64,000 nt of DNA from DATJPR01 sp963752915. GTDB lineage: Bacteria; Bacteroidota; Ignavibacteria; UBA10030; UBA6906. This document shows positions 18,803 through 28,134 of the stretch, one piece after another. The stretch's first letter is position 1. Each line of letters begins with the position of its first letter. Both the position numbers and the translations under genes were made by a program. The notes below the pieces were generated by a model. That model ran no database searches and was not told the origin of the DNA. It saw only the letters and a program-made list of their open reading frames with translations. Location: positions 108,930 to 172,929 of the forward strand of contig CAVVZZ010000003.1 in NCBI GenBank assembly GCA_963752915.1, in the 5' to 3' direction.

Positions 18803-19869
18803 GCACGATGCGGCCCCACCGGGCCCTCCTCCCGTTCTCCTGGTTGTACGGAGGGGCGATGGCGGCGCGCAACCAGTGCTACGATGCAGGGATTTTCGGG
18901 AGCAACTCCGCAGGCGTCCCGGTCATCTCCGTGGGAAATCTGACGGCAGGCGGGACTGGGAAGACCCCTCTCGTCGCTGAGATTGCGGTCCGGTTGCGCG
19001 CCAGGGGACGAAGGGTCGGCATCGTGAGCAGGGGTTACGGGCGCACAACGAAAGGCCCCGTCATTGTCGCGCGAGGCGACGGAACGTCCGTAGGGACAGA
19101 GGAGGCGGGCGATGAGGCGACGATGCTCGCTGAACGTTTTCGTGACGCAATCGTTGTCGTGGCGGAGCACAGGGTCCGCGCTGCGGAAATAGCCGTGCGG
19201 GAACTTGGTGCGGACGTTCTCGTGATGGACGATGGATTTCAACACCGGGCGTTGCGCAGAGATCTCGATATCCTCGTCATTGACGGCAAGCGCGATCTTC
19301 TCCGTGAACCGATGTTGCCTGCGGGGCTCCGTCGCGAGCCTCTTTCTGGAATGGCGCGTGCCGGTCTTCTGGGTGTGTCCAAACTCGATCGTTCGGAAGA
19401 AGTACGGGAAATCGGTCGTCGACTTCGCCGATGGAATCCTTCACCAGTGTTCGGGTTTCGCCCGGTAGTCTCTGGTATCATCGACCTCCGGACGGCGTCG
19501 GCGGTAAACGTGCAGAGAGGCATCAAGGCCTATATCGTCAGTGGCATCGGGGACCCGAACGGGTTTGCAGCGACGGTCCGTGGATCGGGCTGCTGTGTGG
19601 CGGGGGAGACGGCCTTCGAGGATCATCACCGGTATTCCGCCGGAGACATCGCGACAGTCATTTCGGCGGCAAGATCGGCCGGTGCCGAATTGATCGCGAC
19701 GACCGAGAAGGACGCTGTACGGTTGCGCACGACGGAGATCCGGAATGTTCTCCATGCGGAGGAGATGCCGTTCGTTGTCTACTGCATGAGAACAGAGGTC
19801 TTTGAGGGAGAGCAACACTTCGACAATGCAATTGCTGCGGCGCTGGCAGGAGAATTAACGCGATGGTGA
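18799..19869 (+). CDS. lpxK: Tetraacyldisaccharide 4'-kinase
   Basis: Inner-membrane-associated kinase that phosphorylates the 4' position of the lipid A precursor. The 356 residues contain the Walker A region SVGNLTAGGTGKTPLV (about residues 45-60), GIVSRGYGR, the VLVMDDGFQHRALRRDLDILVID block and a C-terminal HHRYSAGDI motif, all diagnostic of LpxK. It begins inside the stop codon of the TPR lipoprotein gene and overlaps the next gene by 7 nt, so translation is probably coupled. Confidence 0.95.
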   Translation: MSTMRPHRALLPFSWLYGGAMAARNQCYDAGIFGSNSAGVPVISVGNLTAGGTGKTPLVAEIAVRLRARGRRVGIVSRGYGRTTKGPVIVARGDGTSVGTEEAGDEATMLAERFRDAIVVVAEHRVRAAEIAVRELGADVLVMDDGFQHRALRRDLDILVIDGKRDLLREPMLPAGLRREPLSGMARAGLLGVSKLDRSEEVREIGRRLRRWNPSPVFGFRPVVSGIIDLRTASAVNVQRGIKAYIVSGIGDPNGFAATVRGSGCCVAGETAFEDHHRYSAGDIATVISAARSAGAELIATTEKDAVRLRTTEIRNVLHAEEMPFVVYCMRTEVFEGEQHFDNAIAAALAGELTRW

Positions 19870-20552
19870 TTGGATTCACCGATCCGATGAGTGAGCGTTC
19901 GATCCTGGAATCCTACGTCCGATGGCTCAAGCGCGGGGGGGAAGATGTCGACATCGCGTTGCTCTCGAGCACCCTGCAGAACCAACGGCTGCTGTCGCAG
20001 TGCGATGCCCTCGTCCTGTCCGGCGGCGGCGATGTCCATCCGCGGTTTTACGCCATGCCGGATTCGATCGGGGGGTGCAAGGACGTGGACGAGGCGCGGG
20101 ATCAGTTTGAACTTGATCTCGTTGAACGTGCCCGGACACACCGGATGCCGATTCTCGGGATTTGCCGGGGTTCGCAGTTGTTGAACGTCGCCCTCGGCGG
20201 GACGCTCATAATGGACATAGAGAAAGCGGGTTTCCGCGATCACCGTATCGGTGATGCTGTACAACAGCTTCATCCGGTCAGCGTCGATCGCGGTTCCTAT
20301 CTCGCGTCCGTGCTCGGGACGTTGAAGGGAGACGCGAATACCTTTCATCATCAGGCCATCGACCGGCCCGGGCTGGGGCTCCGTATTTCTGCGAGAGCGC
20401 ATGACGGTATCGCAGAGGGGATCGAACTGGAACGCCCTGCCGGCCTGCCGTTTCTTCTTGGCGTGCAGTGGCACCCGGAACGGATAAGAGATGTCAACAG
20501 CCCGTTCTCGCGCCTGCTGCTCGAGCGGTTCATTGAAGAAGTCCGCGGCTGA
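19863..20552 (+). CDS. Gamma-glutamyl-gamma-aminobutyrate hydrolase family (class I amidotransferase-like)
   Basis: 229-residue peptidase C26/PuuD-type protein. The nucleophile elbow is LGICRGSQLLNVALGG (Cys about residue 100), and the catalytic His/Glu pair is in GVQWHPERI near the C-terminus. SGGGDVHPRFY is the family oxyanion loop. PuuD cleaves gamma-glutamyl-GABA in putrescine degradation, but no other puu genes are present, so a generic gamma-glutamyl hydrolase is the safer call. It overlaps lpxK by 7 nt. Confidence 0.85.
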   Translation: MVIGFTDPMSERSILESYVRWLKRGGEDVDIALLSSTLQNQRLLSQCDALVLSGGGDVHPRFYAMPDSIGGCKDVDEARDQFELDLVERARTHRMPILGICRGSQLLNVALGGTLIMDIEKAGFRDHRIGDAVQQLHPVSVDRGSYLASVLGTLKGDANTFHHQAIDRPGLGLRISARAHDGIAEGIELERPAGLPFLLGVQWHPERIRDVNSPFSRLLLERFIEEVRG

Positions 20553-20625
20553 AGCCGCATGAATTTCACGAACAATCAACGACGTAACGCATACAATCGA
20601 ATCATCATCTACTGAAGGACAAACA

Positions 20626-23424
20626 ATGAGAAAAGACGTGTATTTCTTCGGGAAGGGGAAGAGTGATGGCAGGGCGGACATGAAAAACCTCCTTGGGGGC
20701 AAAGGTGCGAACCTGGCGGAGATGGCCTTGCTCGGCATCCCGGTCCCCGCAGGATTTACGATCACAACAGATGTCTGCACGTACTATTATCAACACAAGC
20801 AGACGTACCCGGCTACTCTGAAGAAGGAAGTCGAAACCGCGCTGAAACGGGTGGAAACGCTGATGGGGATGAAGTTTGGGGATCCCAAGAATCCTCTCCT
20901 CGTCTCGGTACGGTCCGGCGCGCGGAAGTCGATGCCCGGAATGATGGAAACAGTGCTGAACGTCGGTCTCTGCACTGCCACCATCCCCGGCCTGATCGCA
21001 AAAACAAAGAACGATCGTTTTGTCTGGGATGCCTATCGCCGGTTGATCATGATGTACTCCGATGTGGTGATGGAAAAGGCGGCCGGTGTTGAGGTGGAAG
21101 AGGGGAAAGGGATCCGGGTTCAGCTCGACAAGATGCTTGGCGAAGTGAAGAAAGCCAGGGGATTCAAATCGGATGCGGAAATTCCGGCGGCAGACCTGAA
21201 GGACCTGTGCGACAAGTTCAAGGTGCGCGTGAAAGAGGTTCTGGGAAAGGATTTCCCCGACAATCCGAAAGAGCAGCTCTGGGGCGGCATCGGAGCGGTC
21301 TTCTCGTCGTGGAACGGGAAACGGGCGGTCTCCTATCGACGGATCGAGCGCATTCCGGACGAGTGGGGCACGGCCGTCAATGTGCAGGCCATGGTCTTCG
21401 GCAACATGGGCGAGACCTCCGCGACCGGAGTGGCGTTCAGCCGGAATCCGGCGACCGGAGAGAACAAATTCTACGGCGAGTGGCTGACCAATGCGCAGGG
21501 TGAGGACGTGGTTGCTGGTATTCGGACTCCTCTTCCGCTCAATGAAGCCACGAAAGGCGATCAATCCCGCGACCTTCCGTCTCTTGAAACGTCGATGGCC
21601 AAGGTCTACGGAGAACTCGACCGCATCCGCTTGAGACTCGAGAAGCATTTCAAGGACATGCAGGACATCGAATTCACGATTCAGGAAGGGCGGCTGTGGA
21701 TGTTGCAGTGCCGGATCGGAAAACGGACCGGGACAGCAGCGCTCAACATGGCCATGGACATGCTCCACGAGCGGCTGATCGATGAGAAGGAAGCCGTCAA
21801 GCGCGTGACCCCCGATCAGCTCGATGAACTCCTGCACCCGATTGTCGATCCTGCGGCGGAGAAATCCGGAAGTGCATTGGCGGCCGGTCTTCCTGCAGGT
21901 CCCGGAGGGGCAAACGGTCAGATCGTCTTCACGGCGAACGACGCAGTGGAGTGGGCAAAGACCGGGAAGAAAGTCATCCTCGTCCGCGAGGAGACGAATC
22001 CGGAAGATGTCGAGGGAATGCGTGCTGCCGAAGGGATCCTCACGGCCCGTGGCGGAATGACCAGTCATGCGGCGCTTGTCGCCCGCGGATGGGGAAAATG
22101 CTGTATCGTCGGGTGCAGCGCGCTCCATATCGACGTGCATGCCAAGACGATGAGCGTAGACGGCAAAGTGTTCCGCGAAGGCGACCAGATCACCCTGAAC
22201 GGGACGCGGGGCCGGGTGTATGCTGGCAAGCTTCCGATGGTCAGTTCCACGGAGAACCCGCGGTTTGTCGAATACATGAAGATCGTCGACAAGTTCCGCA
22301 AGCTCGGTGTCCGGACCAATGCTGATACGCCGGACGATGCCATGAAGGCGCGGAATTTCGGCGCCGAAGGAATCGGCCTGTTCCGGACCGAGCACATGTT
22401 CTACGGGAAGCACTCCGAGCAGCCGCTGTTCCTTCTCCGCAAAATGATCGTGGCCTCCTCGGAGATGGAACGGAGAGCCGCGCTTGCCGAGCTTTACCCG
22501 TACGTGAAGAAGGACATCAAGGACACCATGGCCGTCATGGACGGGCTTCCGGTGACCATCCGGCTTCTCGATCCCCCGTTGCATGAGTTTGTGCCGCAGC
22601 GGTCCGACGAGCGGGCGAAGCTCGCACAGTCGCTGGGGATCTCGGCCGATGAATTCACCAAGCGGGCCGACGCGCTGCACGAGAACAATCCGATGATGGG
22701 CCATCGCGGCGTCCGGCTGGGCATTACCTACCCCGAGATCACCGAGATGCAGGTCAGGGCGATCTTCGAGTCCGCCGTGGAACTTGTCCAGGAAGGAAAG
22801 AAGGCCCTTCCCGAGATCATGGTTCCTGTCGTCGGCTTGAAGTCCGAACTGGTCCATCAGCGACAGATCGTCGATGCGATCTATGCCGAGGTGTGCGCGA
22901 AGTACGGCGTGAAGCGCATTGACTATCTGTACGGAACGATGATTGAAGTCCCGCGGGCGGCGATTACCGCCGACAAGATCGCGGAAGCTGCGGAGTTCTT
23001 CTCGTTCGGGACCAACGATCTGACACAGATGGGCTTCGGGTTCTCCCGCGATGATATCGGAGGATTCGTGCCGGATTACGTGGAGAAGAAGATTCTTCCC
23101 GTGGATCCGTTCCAGGTCCTGGATCAGGAGGGCGTGGGTCAGCTCATCCAGATCGCGATCGAACGAGGCCGCGCAACCCGTCCCAAACTGAAGATCGGGA
23201 TCTGCGGCGAGCACGGTGGCGAGCCCACCTCGGTGGGTTTCTGCCATCGGGTCGGAATGAACTACGTTTCCTGTTCTCCGTTCCGTGTCCCGATTGCGCG
23301 ACTCGCCGCGGCACAAGCGGCGCTAGCGGACGGAGCCCCGGCGGCGAAAAAGGCCGCTCCGAAGCGGGCTGCGAAACCGGCGCGTAAAGCGACAAAGAAG
23401 TCTGCGGCAAAACGTCGTCGCTAA
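20626..23424 (+). CDS. ppdK: Pyruvate, phosphate dikinase with a basic C-terminal tail
   Basis: Interconverts ATP, Pi and pyruvate with AMP, PPi and phosphoenolpyruvate. Of 932 residues, the N-terminal ATP-grasp domain opens VYFFGKGKSDGRADMKNLLG; the phosphohistidine is in GGMTSHAALVARGWGK; the PEP-binding barrel ends with the catalytic Cys in NYVSCSPFRVPIARLAAAQ. The normal protein should end near residue 903; the last 29 residues (23335-23421) are almost all Ala, Lys, Arg and Pro, like a histone H1 tail. With the pyrophosphatase hppA in the same window, PPi-linked metabolism is likely. Confidence 0.96.
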   Translation: MRKDVYFFGKGKSDGRADMKNLLGGKGANLAEMALLGIPVPAGFTITTDVCTYYYQHKQTYPATLKKEVETALKRVETLMGMKFGDPKNPLLVSVRSGARKSMPGMMETVLNVGLCTATIPGLIAKTKNDRFVWDAYRRLIMMYSDVVMEKAAGVEVEEGKGIRVQLDKMLGEVKKARGFKSDAEIPAADLKDLCDKFKVRVKEVLGKDFPDNPKEQLWGGIGAVFSSWNGKRAVSYRRIERIPDEWGTAVNVQAMVFGNMGETSATGVAFSRNPATGENKFYGEWLTNAQGEDVVAGIRTPLPLNEATKGDQSRDLPSLETSMAKVYGELDRIRLRLEKHFKDMQDIEFTIQEGRLWMLQCRIGKRTGTAALNMAMDMLHERLIDEKEAVKRVTPDQLDELLHPIVDPAAEKSGSALAAGLPAGPGGANGQIVFTANDAVEWAKTGKKVILVREETNPEDVEGMRAAEGILTARGGMTSHAALVARGWGKCCIVGCSALHIDVHAKTMSVDGKVFREGDQITLNGTRGRVYAGKLPMVSSTENPRFVEYMKIVDKFRKLGVRTNADTPDDAMKARNFGAEGIGLFRTEHMFYGKHSEQPLFLLRKMIVASSEMERRAALAELYPYVKKDIKDTMAVMDGLPVTIRLLDPPLHEFVPQRSDERAKLAQSLGISADEFTKRADALHENNPMMGHRGVRLGITYPEITEMQVRAIFESAVELVQEGKKALPEIMVPVVGLKSELVHQRQIVDAIYAEVCAKYGVKRIDYLYGTMIEVPRAAITADKIAEAAEFFSFGTNDLTQMGFGFSRDDIGGFVPDYVEKKILPVDPFQVLDQEGVGQLIQIAIERGRATRPKLKIGICGEHGGEPTSVGFCHRVGMNYVSCSPFRVPIARLAAAQAALADGAPAAKKAAPKRAAKPARKATKKSAAKRRR

Positions 23425-23476
23425 GCTGCGGGCCCGTCAGTGCGGGTGTCGGCTGGAGGTAGCGCATCTTCGACAG

Positions 23477-23507
23477 CGTCCATGCCGGCAATATGCCGGC
23501 ATGGACG
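23477..23507. repeat. Perfect 14-bp inverted repeat with 3-nt loop
   Basis: Arms 23477-23490 and 23494-23507 (CGTCCATGCCGGCA and its exact complement) flank ATA. It lies between the ppdK stop and queA. No T-tract follows on either strand, so it is not a classic terminator; a transcript-end hairpin, a small repetitive element or a protein site are all possible. Confidence 0.6.
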
Positions 23508-23586
23508 ATGCGAACCCCCGGCGGGCACCCTTGCCCGGGCGACTGTTACGCGAATGTCATCGCGATTCTTAACAAGGAGTCCTCCT

Positions 23587-24624
23587 ATGAAGTTGTCTGA
23601 TTTCCGGTACCCGCTCCCGCGAAACCTCATTGCGAAGTATCCGGCCAGCCCACGCGACAGCGCGCGTCTCATGGTCATCAACCGAGCCGATGGGTCCATC
23701 GCGGGAATGAAGTTTTCCGAGATCACCCAGTTCTTCAAGAAGGGGGATTGCCTGGTGATCAACGAGACCAGGGTCTTTCCCGCCCGCTTGATGGGTCGAA
23801 AGGAAAAGACGAACGCGCGGATCGAGGTGTTTCTCCTCCGCGAGCTGAACAAGGAAGAAAATATCTGGGATGTCATCGTTGACCCGGCCCGGAAAGTCCG
23901 CATCGGCAACAAGATCTTTTTTGACGAAGGCCGGCTGTGGTGCGAGGTGATCGACAATACGACCTCGCGCGGGCGAACCGTCCGCTTCAACATCACCGGA
24001 GACTTTTTCAAGATCATCGAGCGGATCGGAAAGATGCCGCTTCCGTACTACATCAAACGGGATGCGACGGAGAAAGACAAGGAGACCTACCAGACCGTGT
24101 TTGCCGAACGGCTCGGCGCGGTTGCGGCGCCCACGGCCGGTCTGCATTTCACGAAAAAACTCCTCGCTACCCTGAAGCGAAAAGGCGTCCGGGTTGTCCC
24201 GGTCATCCTGCATATTGGGCTCGGCTCCTTCCGCCCCGTGGAAGTCGAAGACCTGACGAAGCACAAGATGGATTCGGAGTACTACGAAATTCCCGATGCG
24301 ACGTCGGACACGGTCAACAAGACCATCGATAGCCGCGGGAACGTCTTCATCTGCGGGACAAGCACGTGCCGTGCGGTCGAATCCAGTGTAACCACGGACG
24401 GTCATCTCAAGCCGAACCGGGGCTGGACGGACAAATTCATCTTCCCGCCGTATGACTTCAAGATTACGGACAAGCTGATCACGAATTTTCATATGCCGGA
24501 ATCGACGCTCCTGATGCTGGCGTCTGCATTCGGCGGCCGGGACCTCGTGATGAAGGCATATAAGAAGGCGATCAAAGAAGGATACCGGTTTTTCAGCTAT
24601 GGCGACGCGACGCTTCTTCTCTAG
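23587..24624 (+). CDS. queA: tRNA preQ1(34) S-adenosylmethionine ribosyltransferase-isomerase
   Basis: Transfers and isomerises the ribosyl group of SAM onto preQ1 in tRNA, making epoxyqueuosine. The 345-residue protein starts MKLSDFRYPLPRNLIAKYP and contains DCLVINETRVFPARL, the AAPTAGLHFT motif and GTSTCRAVES, all conserved in QueA. AAGGAG at 23574-23579, 7 nt upstream, fixes the start at ATG 23587. Other queuosine genes are not in the window. Confidence 0.96.
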   Translation: MKLSDFRYPLPRNLIAKYPASPRDSARLMVINRADGSIAGMKFSEITQFFKKGDCLVINETRVFPARLMGRKEKTNARIEVFLLRELNKEENIWDVIVDPARKVRIGNKIFFDEGRLWCEVIDNTTSRGRTVRFNITGDFFKIIERIGKMPLPYYIKRDATEKDKETYQTVFAERLGAVAAPTAGLHFTKKLLATLKRKGVRVVPVILHIGLGSFRPVEVEDLTKHKMDSEYYEIPDATSDTVNKTIDSRGNVFICGTSTCRAVESSVTTDGHLKPNRGWTDKFIFPPYDFKITDKLITNFHMPESTLLMLASAFGGRDLVMKAYKKAIKEGYRFFSYGDATLLL

Positions 24625-24642
24625 GTCTTCACATCCGGCCGG

Positions 24643-26499
24643 ATGACCATGAAACTGCTGATCCTCGTGGCGGTGAACCTTGCCACGATCGGTGTGTTCG
24701 TCTGGCTTTTCCGCAAAAAGAACCTGCTGGCGTATTTCGGCGACGGCCGCTGGTGGCTGACATGGCTGTCCATTGCCGTGATCACGTTGATGGACGAGCT
24801 GACGTCGATCTTCTACGCCCCCAGCGAGGCCTTCCGTTTCATCGGGATGCATGCGATCGCCTTCATCGCGATCACATCGCTCCTGATGCGCTTCCTGTCC
24901 ACGCGAATGGTGGAGATCGCCGAAATCCTGGAACACCACGGGATCCGCGGCGGCGGCGTCTATTCCTTTTCCTACCTGGTCCTGGGTCCGACCCTTTCGT
25001 TCGTCGCGGTTGCATCGATCATGGTCGATTATGTGCTGACCGCGTGCATCTCCACGGTCAGCGCTGTCGAGAACGGCCTCACGCTCGCGCCGCTTTCTGA
25101 TGCGACAAAGTTCTTCATCGACCTCGGCATTGTCTGGGCGATCGCGGGACTGAACATCCTCGGGGTCAAGGAAAACGCCCGCGTGACATTTGGCCTCTTT
25201 TTCGGCGTCGCGGTTGTCCTTCTCACCTTTCTCGCATCGGCGTTGATCGGCACCAACGCCGCCTCGTGGACCACGATCGGCCAGAGTTTCACCGACGCCT
25301 CGGCTGCCTCGTATGCGCACGGGTTTTTCGGCGGCTATGGCCTCCTCATCGTGGGCATCGCCAGTTGTATCCTCGCCTATTCGGGGATCGAGTCCGTCGT
25401 GCAGACGGCGGGACTGGTGAAGTCCTGGCGCGACATCGGACGCGCCTATGTCTTCCTCGCGCTCACGATCGGGATCTTCACGCCATTGATCTCCGCGCTC
25501 GTCCTCAGCTCGGGCCTCGACGTGCACCTTCACGAGACGGACCTGCTGACGGTCTACGCCGTCCATCTCAACGGCATCCCGTTCGGCGTCATTGTCGGCA
25601 TCACCGCCAGCGTCGCCCTGATCATGGCGGTGAACACCGCCTTTGTCGCTTCGAGCGAGCTGATGGAACGCGTCGCTCACCGGTATAATTTCCATTGGAT
25701 CATCAAGACGAACGCGAGACAGTCGCTCTACCGGATTCACCTGTTGAGCGCGGTGTTCTATTCCATCATCATCATCCTCACCGGCGGAAGCCAGAAGATC
25801 CTCGCGGAAATGTACGCGCTCGGGTTGGTTGCAAGCTTTACGATCAACATGGGAAGTCTCCTCTACTACCGGTATTTCACCGGGACGAAGGAAATCCGGG
25901 ACTACCACACCTCGCGCGCCGGAACGTTCATCGTCTTTGTCATTCTGCTCTCGTGTCTGATCTACCTGTCGATCACGAAGCCGTACGGCCTTGCACTCTG
26001 GGCCACAGCGACAGTCTTCTTCCTTATCGTGGGAATTCGCGTCGCCCGGAACAGGGCCCCGGAGAATGTCCAGCGCGCTCAGACAGACAGCCCGCTGCAG
26101 ATGATATTCTCCCTGGGCGAAAATCCCGCGGAAGCGCCGCTCCATGTCTACTTCAAGCGGCCGTTTGAAACAGGCAGCACTCCCGACACGGCTGCTGCGT
26201 ATGTGAGTTTCTATTCCCCTCGCGCGGGCATCCCCGAGCGCATGGCGCCGAATCACTACCGCTTCGCCAACACCGGGTCGCTGTTCGAAGCGATTACCGC
26301 CTTGCTCCTCGTCTTGCGTTACGAACTCGCCGACCGGCAGATCATTGTCCACTTTGGCTGGCCGCTCTCTTCATGGCTCGATCGATTTTCCATCGGCGTC
26401 ATGGTCTATAGCATGATCCGGCTGCCGAAGGAATTCCCGGAGTTCACCTTCCAAATCGAGTACTTCGGACGCCGCGACATTCCGGCCACAACCCCATGA
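24643..26499 (+). CDS. APC-family permease with a large C-terminal cytoplasmic domain
   Basis: 618 residues with about 12 membrane helices up to about residue 465. The pattern (helix-breaking GIRGGGVYSFSYLVLG; ILAYSGIESVVQTAGLVK) is of the amino acid/polyamine/organocation type; the substrate cannot be told. A soluble tail of about 150 residues (APENVQRAQ to the end) contains alternating strand/helix segments and is not part of the basic APC fold; I do not recognise it. The gene follows queA by 18 nt, and its stop overlaps the ispD start (ATGA). Confidence 0.8.
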   Translation: MTMKLLILVAVNLATIGVFVWLFRKKNLLAYFGDGRWWLTWLSIAVITLMDELTSIFYAPSEAFRFIGMHAIAFIAITSLLMRFLSTRMVEIAEILEHHGIRGGGVYSFSYLVLGPTLSFVAVASIMVDYVLTACISTVSAVENGLTLAPLSDATKFFIDLGIVWAIAGLNILGVKENARVTFGLFFGVAVVLLTFLASALIGTNAASWTTIGQSFTDASAASYAHGFFGGYGLLIVGIASCILAYSGIESVVQTAGLVKSWRDIGRAYVFLALTIGIFTPLISALVLSSGLDVHLHETDLLTVYAVHLNGIPFGVIVGITASVALIMAVNTAFVASSELMERVAHRYNFHWIIKTNARQSLYRIHLLSAVFYSIIIILTGGSQKILAEMYALGLVASFTINMGSLLYYRYFTGTKEIRDYHTSRAGTFIVFVILLSCLIYLSITKPYGLALWATATVFFLIVGIRVARNRAPENVQRAQTDSPLQMIFSLGENPAEAPLHVYFKRPFETGSTPDTAAAYVSFYSPRAGIPERMAPNHYRFANTGSLFEAITALLLVLRYELADRQIIVHFGWPLSSWLDRFSIGVMVYSMIRLPKEFPEFTFQIEYFGRRDIPATTP

Positions 26500-27218
26500 C
26501 CACAAAGGTCTCTCGGAATCTCCGTACAGCGGTTGTTATTCCTGCAGGAGGACAGGGGACACGACTGGGAGGAAAAGTCCCCAAGCAATTTCTGCGCGTC
26601 GGGGATGAGATGATCCTCGAGAGGACGGTAGCAGCGTTCGGCAGGCATCCGCTTGTTGGAGAAATCGTTATCGCATGCGCGTTGGACTACGTGGATCGTG
26701 TGCGACGGCTGGTCGAGCGCAGGAGACTCAGCGCGTCAACAACCGTCGTCGTCGGCGGCAGAGACCGACAGGCGTCTGTCTGGAACGCTCTGCAGGCGCT
26801 GAAGTCCGATGCACGCATTATTCTCATCCATGACGCTGTCCGTCCGTTCGTGACACTGGATCTCATTACCCGGGTCATTGTCGCCGCGTCGCGGCATGGG
26901 GCCGCCGTTGCTGCAATTCCTGCAAGAGACACCCTTCTGCATGAACGTCGCCGCAGCATGATCGACGGAGTGATCGACCGCTCTTCGGTCTGGCTTGCAC
27001 AGACACCTCAGGGGTTCCGTCGAAGTCTGATTGTGGATGCGTCTCAATCGGCCCGCAGGTCGGGCTTCCGTGGCACGGATGATGCATCACTTGTCTTGCG
27101 GCTTCGCCATGCCGTGAAGATCGTGCACGGGTTCGATGGGAACATAAAGATCACCAGTCCGCATGATCTGAGGATTGCCCGTTCGTTGTGTTCATCCCGG
27201 AGAGCGGACAAAAAGTAG
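26496..27218 (+). CDS. ispD: 2-C-methyl-D-erythritol 4-phosphate cytidylyltransferase
   Basis: MEP-pathway enzyme making CDP-methylerythritol. The 240 residues contain the nucleotide-binding loop VVIPAGGQGTRLGGKVPKQF with its catalytic Lys, the ILIHDAVRPFVT motif, and WLAQTPQGFRRSLI. The FRGTDDASLVLR segment fits the IspD metal and substrate region. ispF is not adjacent. Confidence 0.93.
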   Translation: MTTKVSRNLRTAVVIPAGGQGTRLGGKVPKQFLRVGDEMILERTVAAFGRHPLVGEIVIACALDYVDRVRRLVERRRLSASTTVVVGGRDRQASVWNALQALKSDARIILIHDAVRPFVTLDLITRVIVAASRHGAAVAAIPARDTLLHERRRSMIDGVIDRSSVWLAQTPQGFRRSLIVDASQSARRSGFRGTDDASLVLRLRHAVKIVHGFDGNIKITSPHDLRIARSLCSSRRADKK

Positions 27219-27420
27219 CGGGAACGACTTCCATTGAGGGGATCATTCCAGAAGAGGGGCGAAGTGTCTGACATTGTGTACACCTTCCGGATTCGCTATC
27301 CCGGCAATCAGCCCTTGCATTTCAGCTCGATAACCGAATAGATGATGGGTTGCATCCTATTGCAATTTGTTGATCCGATTGGTAACTTGAACAATGTATC
27401 TTTTTTACAAAGAGGTTTGA

Positions 27421-28107
27421 ATGCTTCCCGTTGCGATTATTGCGGTCCTGAGCTATCTCATTGGTTCCATTCCGACGAGTATCATCGTTGGACGAGTGAG
27501 CCGGGGGATCGATATTCGCCAGCATGGCAGCGGGAATGCAGGAGGAACTAATGTCATTCGCGTCCTCGGGTGGAAGCTCGGAGTGTCCGTGATTCTCATG
27601 GACATGGCAAAAGGGCTCCTCTCAACCATGATTATCGCGCGGATGATGTACGGTTCCATTCCGTTTGAGAACAAGACGCCGTTCGATGATTTCACGGTTG
27701 TTCAGATCATCGCCGGCTGTGCCGCGATCCTCGGTCATGTCTGGACACTCTTCGCCGGCTTCCGCGGAGGCAAGGGAATTGCCACAGCGGGCGGCATGCT
27801 CATCGGGATTGCCCCGGTCGAGGTTGCCGTGTCGTTCGGTGTCTTCGCAATCGTCTTGCTTGCTTCCCATTATGTGTCCCTGGGCTCACTGAGCGCCGCC
27901 GTCGCATTTCCGGTGACGATGTTCTGCCGGCAGAATTTGTTCCTTGTGGACATCGAAGGATACCACACCCTGATATTCTTCAGCATCGCGATATCGCTGC
28001 TCATTATCTTTACGCACCGGGCAAACATCAAACGACTTCTCAAAGGGACGGAGAATCGCATGCGGTTTTCACGCAAACGCGATACTCCGTCGACTGCCAG
28101 TACCTGA
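27421..28107 (+). CDS. plsY: Acyl-phosphate:glycerol-3-phosphate acyltransferase
   Basis: Integral membrane acyltransferase for the first step of phosphatidic acid synthesis. The 228 residues begin with the PlsY motif SYLIGSIPTSIIVGR, then DIRQHGSGNAGGTNVIRVLG and FRGGKGIATAGGML, the three conserved cytoplasmic loops carrying catalytic and acyl-phosphate-binding residues. The next gene, gpsA, makes its glycerol-3-phosphate substrate. The roughly 200-bp AT-rich stretch upstream (27219-27420) has no gene and probably holds the promoter. Confidence 0.95.
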   Translation: MLPVAIIAVLSYLIGSIPTSIIVGRVSRGIDIRQHGSGNAGGTNVIRVLGWKLGVSVILMDMAKGLLSTMIIARMMYGSIPFENKTPFDDFTVVQIIAGCAAILGHVWTLFAGFRGGKGIATAGGMLIGIAPVEVAVSFGVFAIVLLASHYVSLGSLSAAVAFPVTMFCRQNLFLVDIEGYHTLIFFSIAISLLIIFTHRANIKRLLKGTENRMRFSRKRDTPSTAST

Positions 28108-28134
28108 CACCCGACCGCCGAACGTTCTTCTTCC

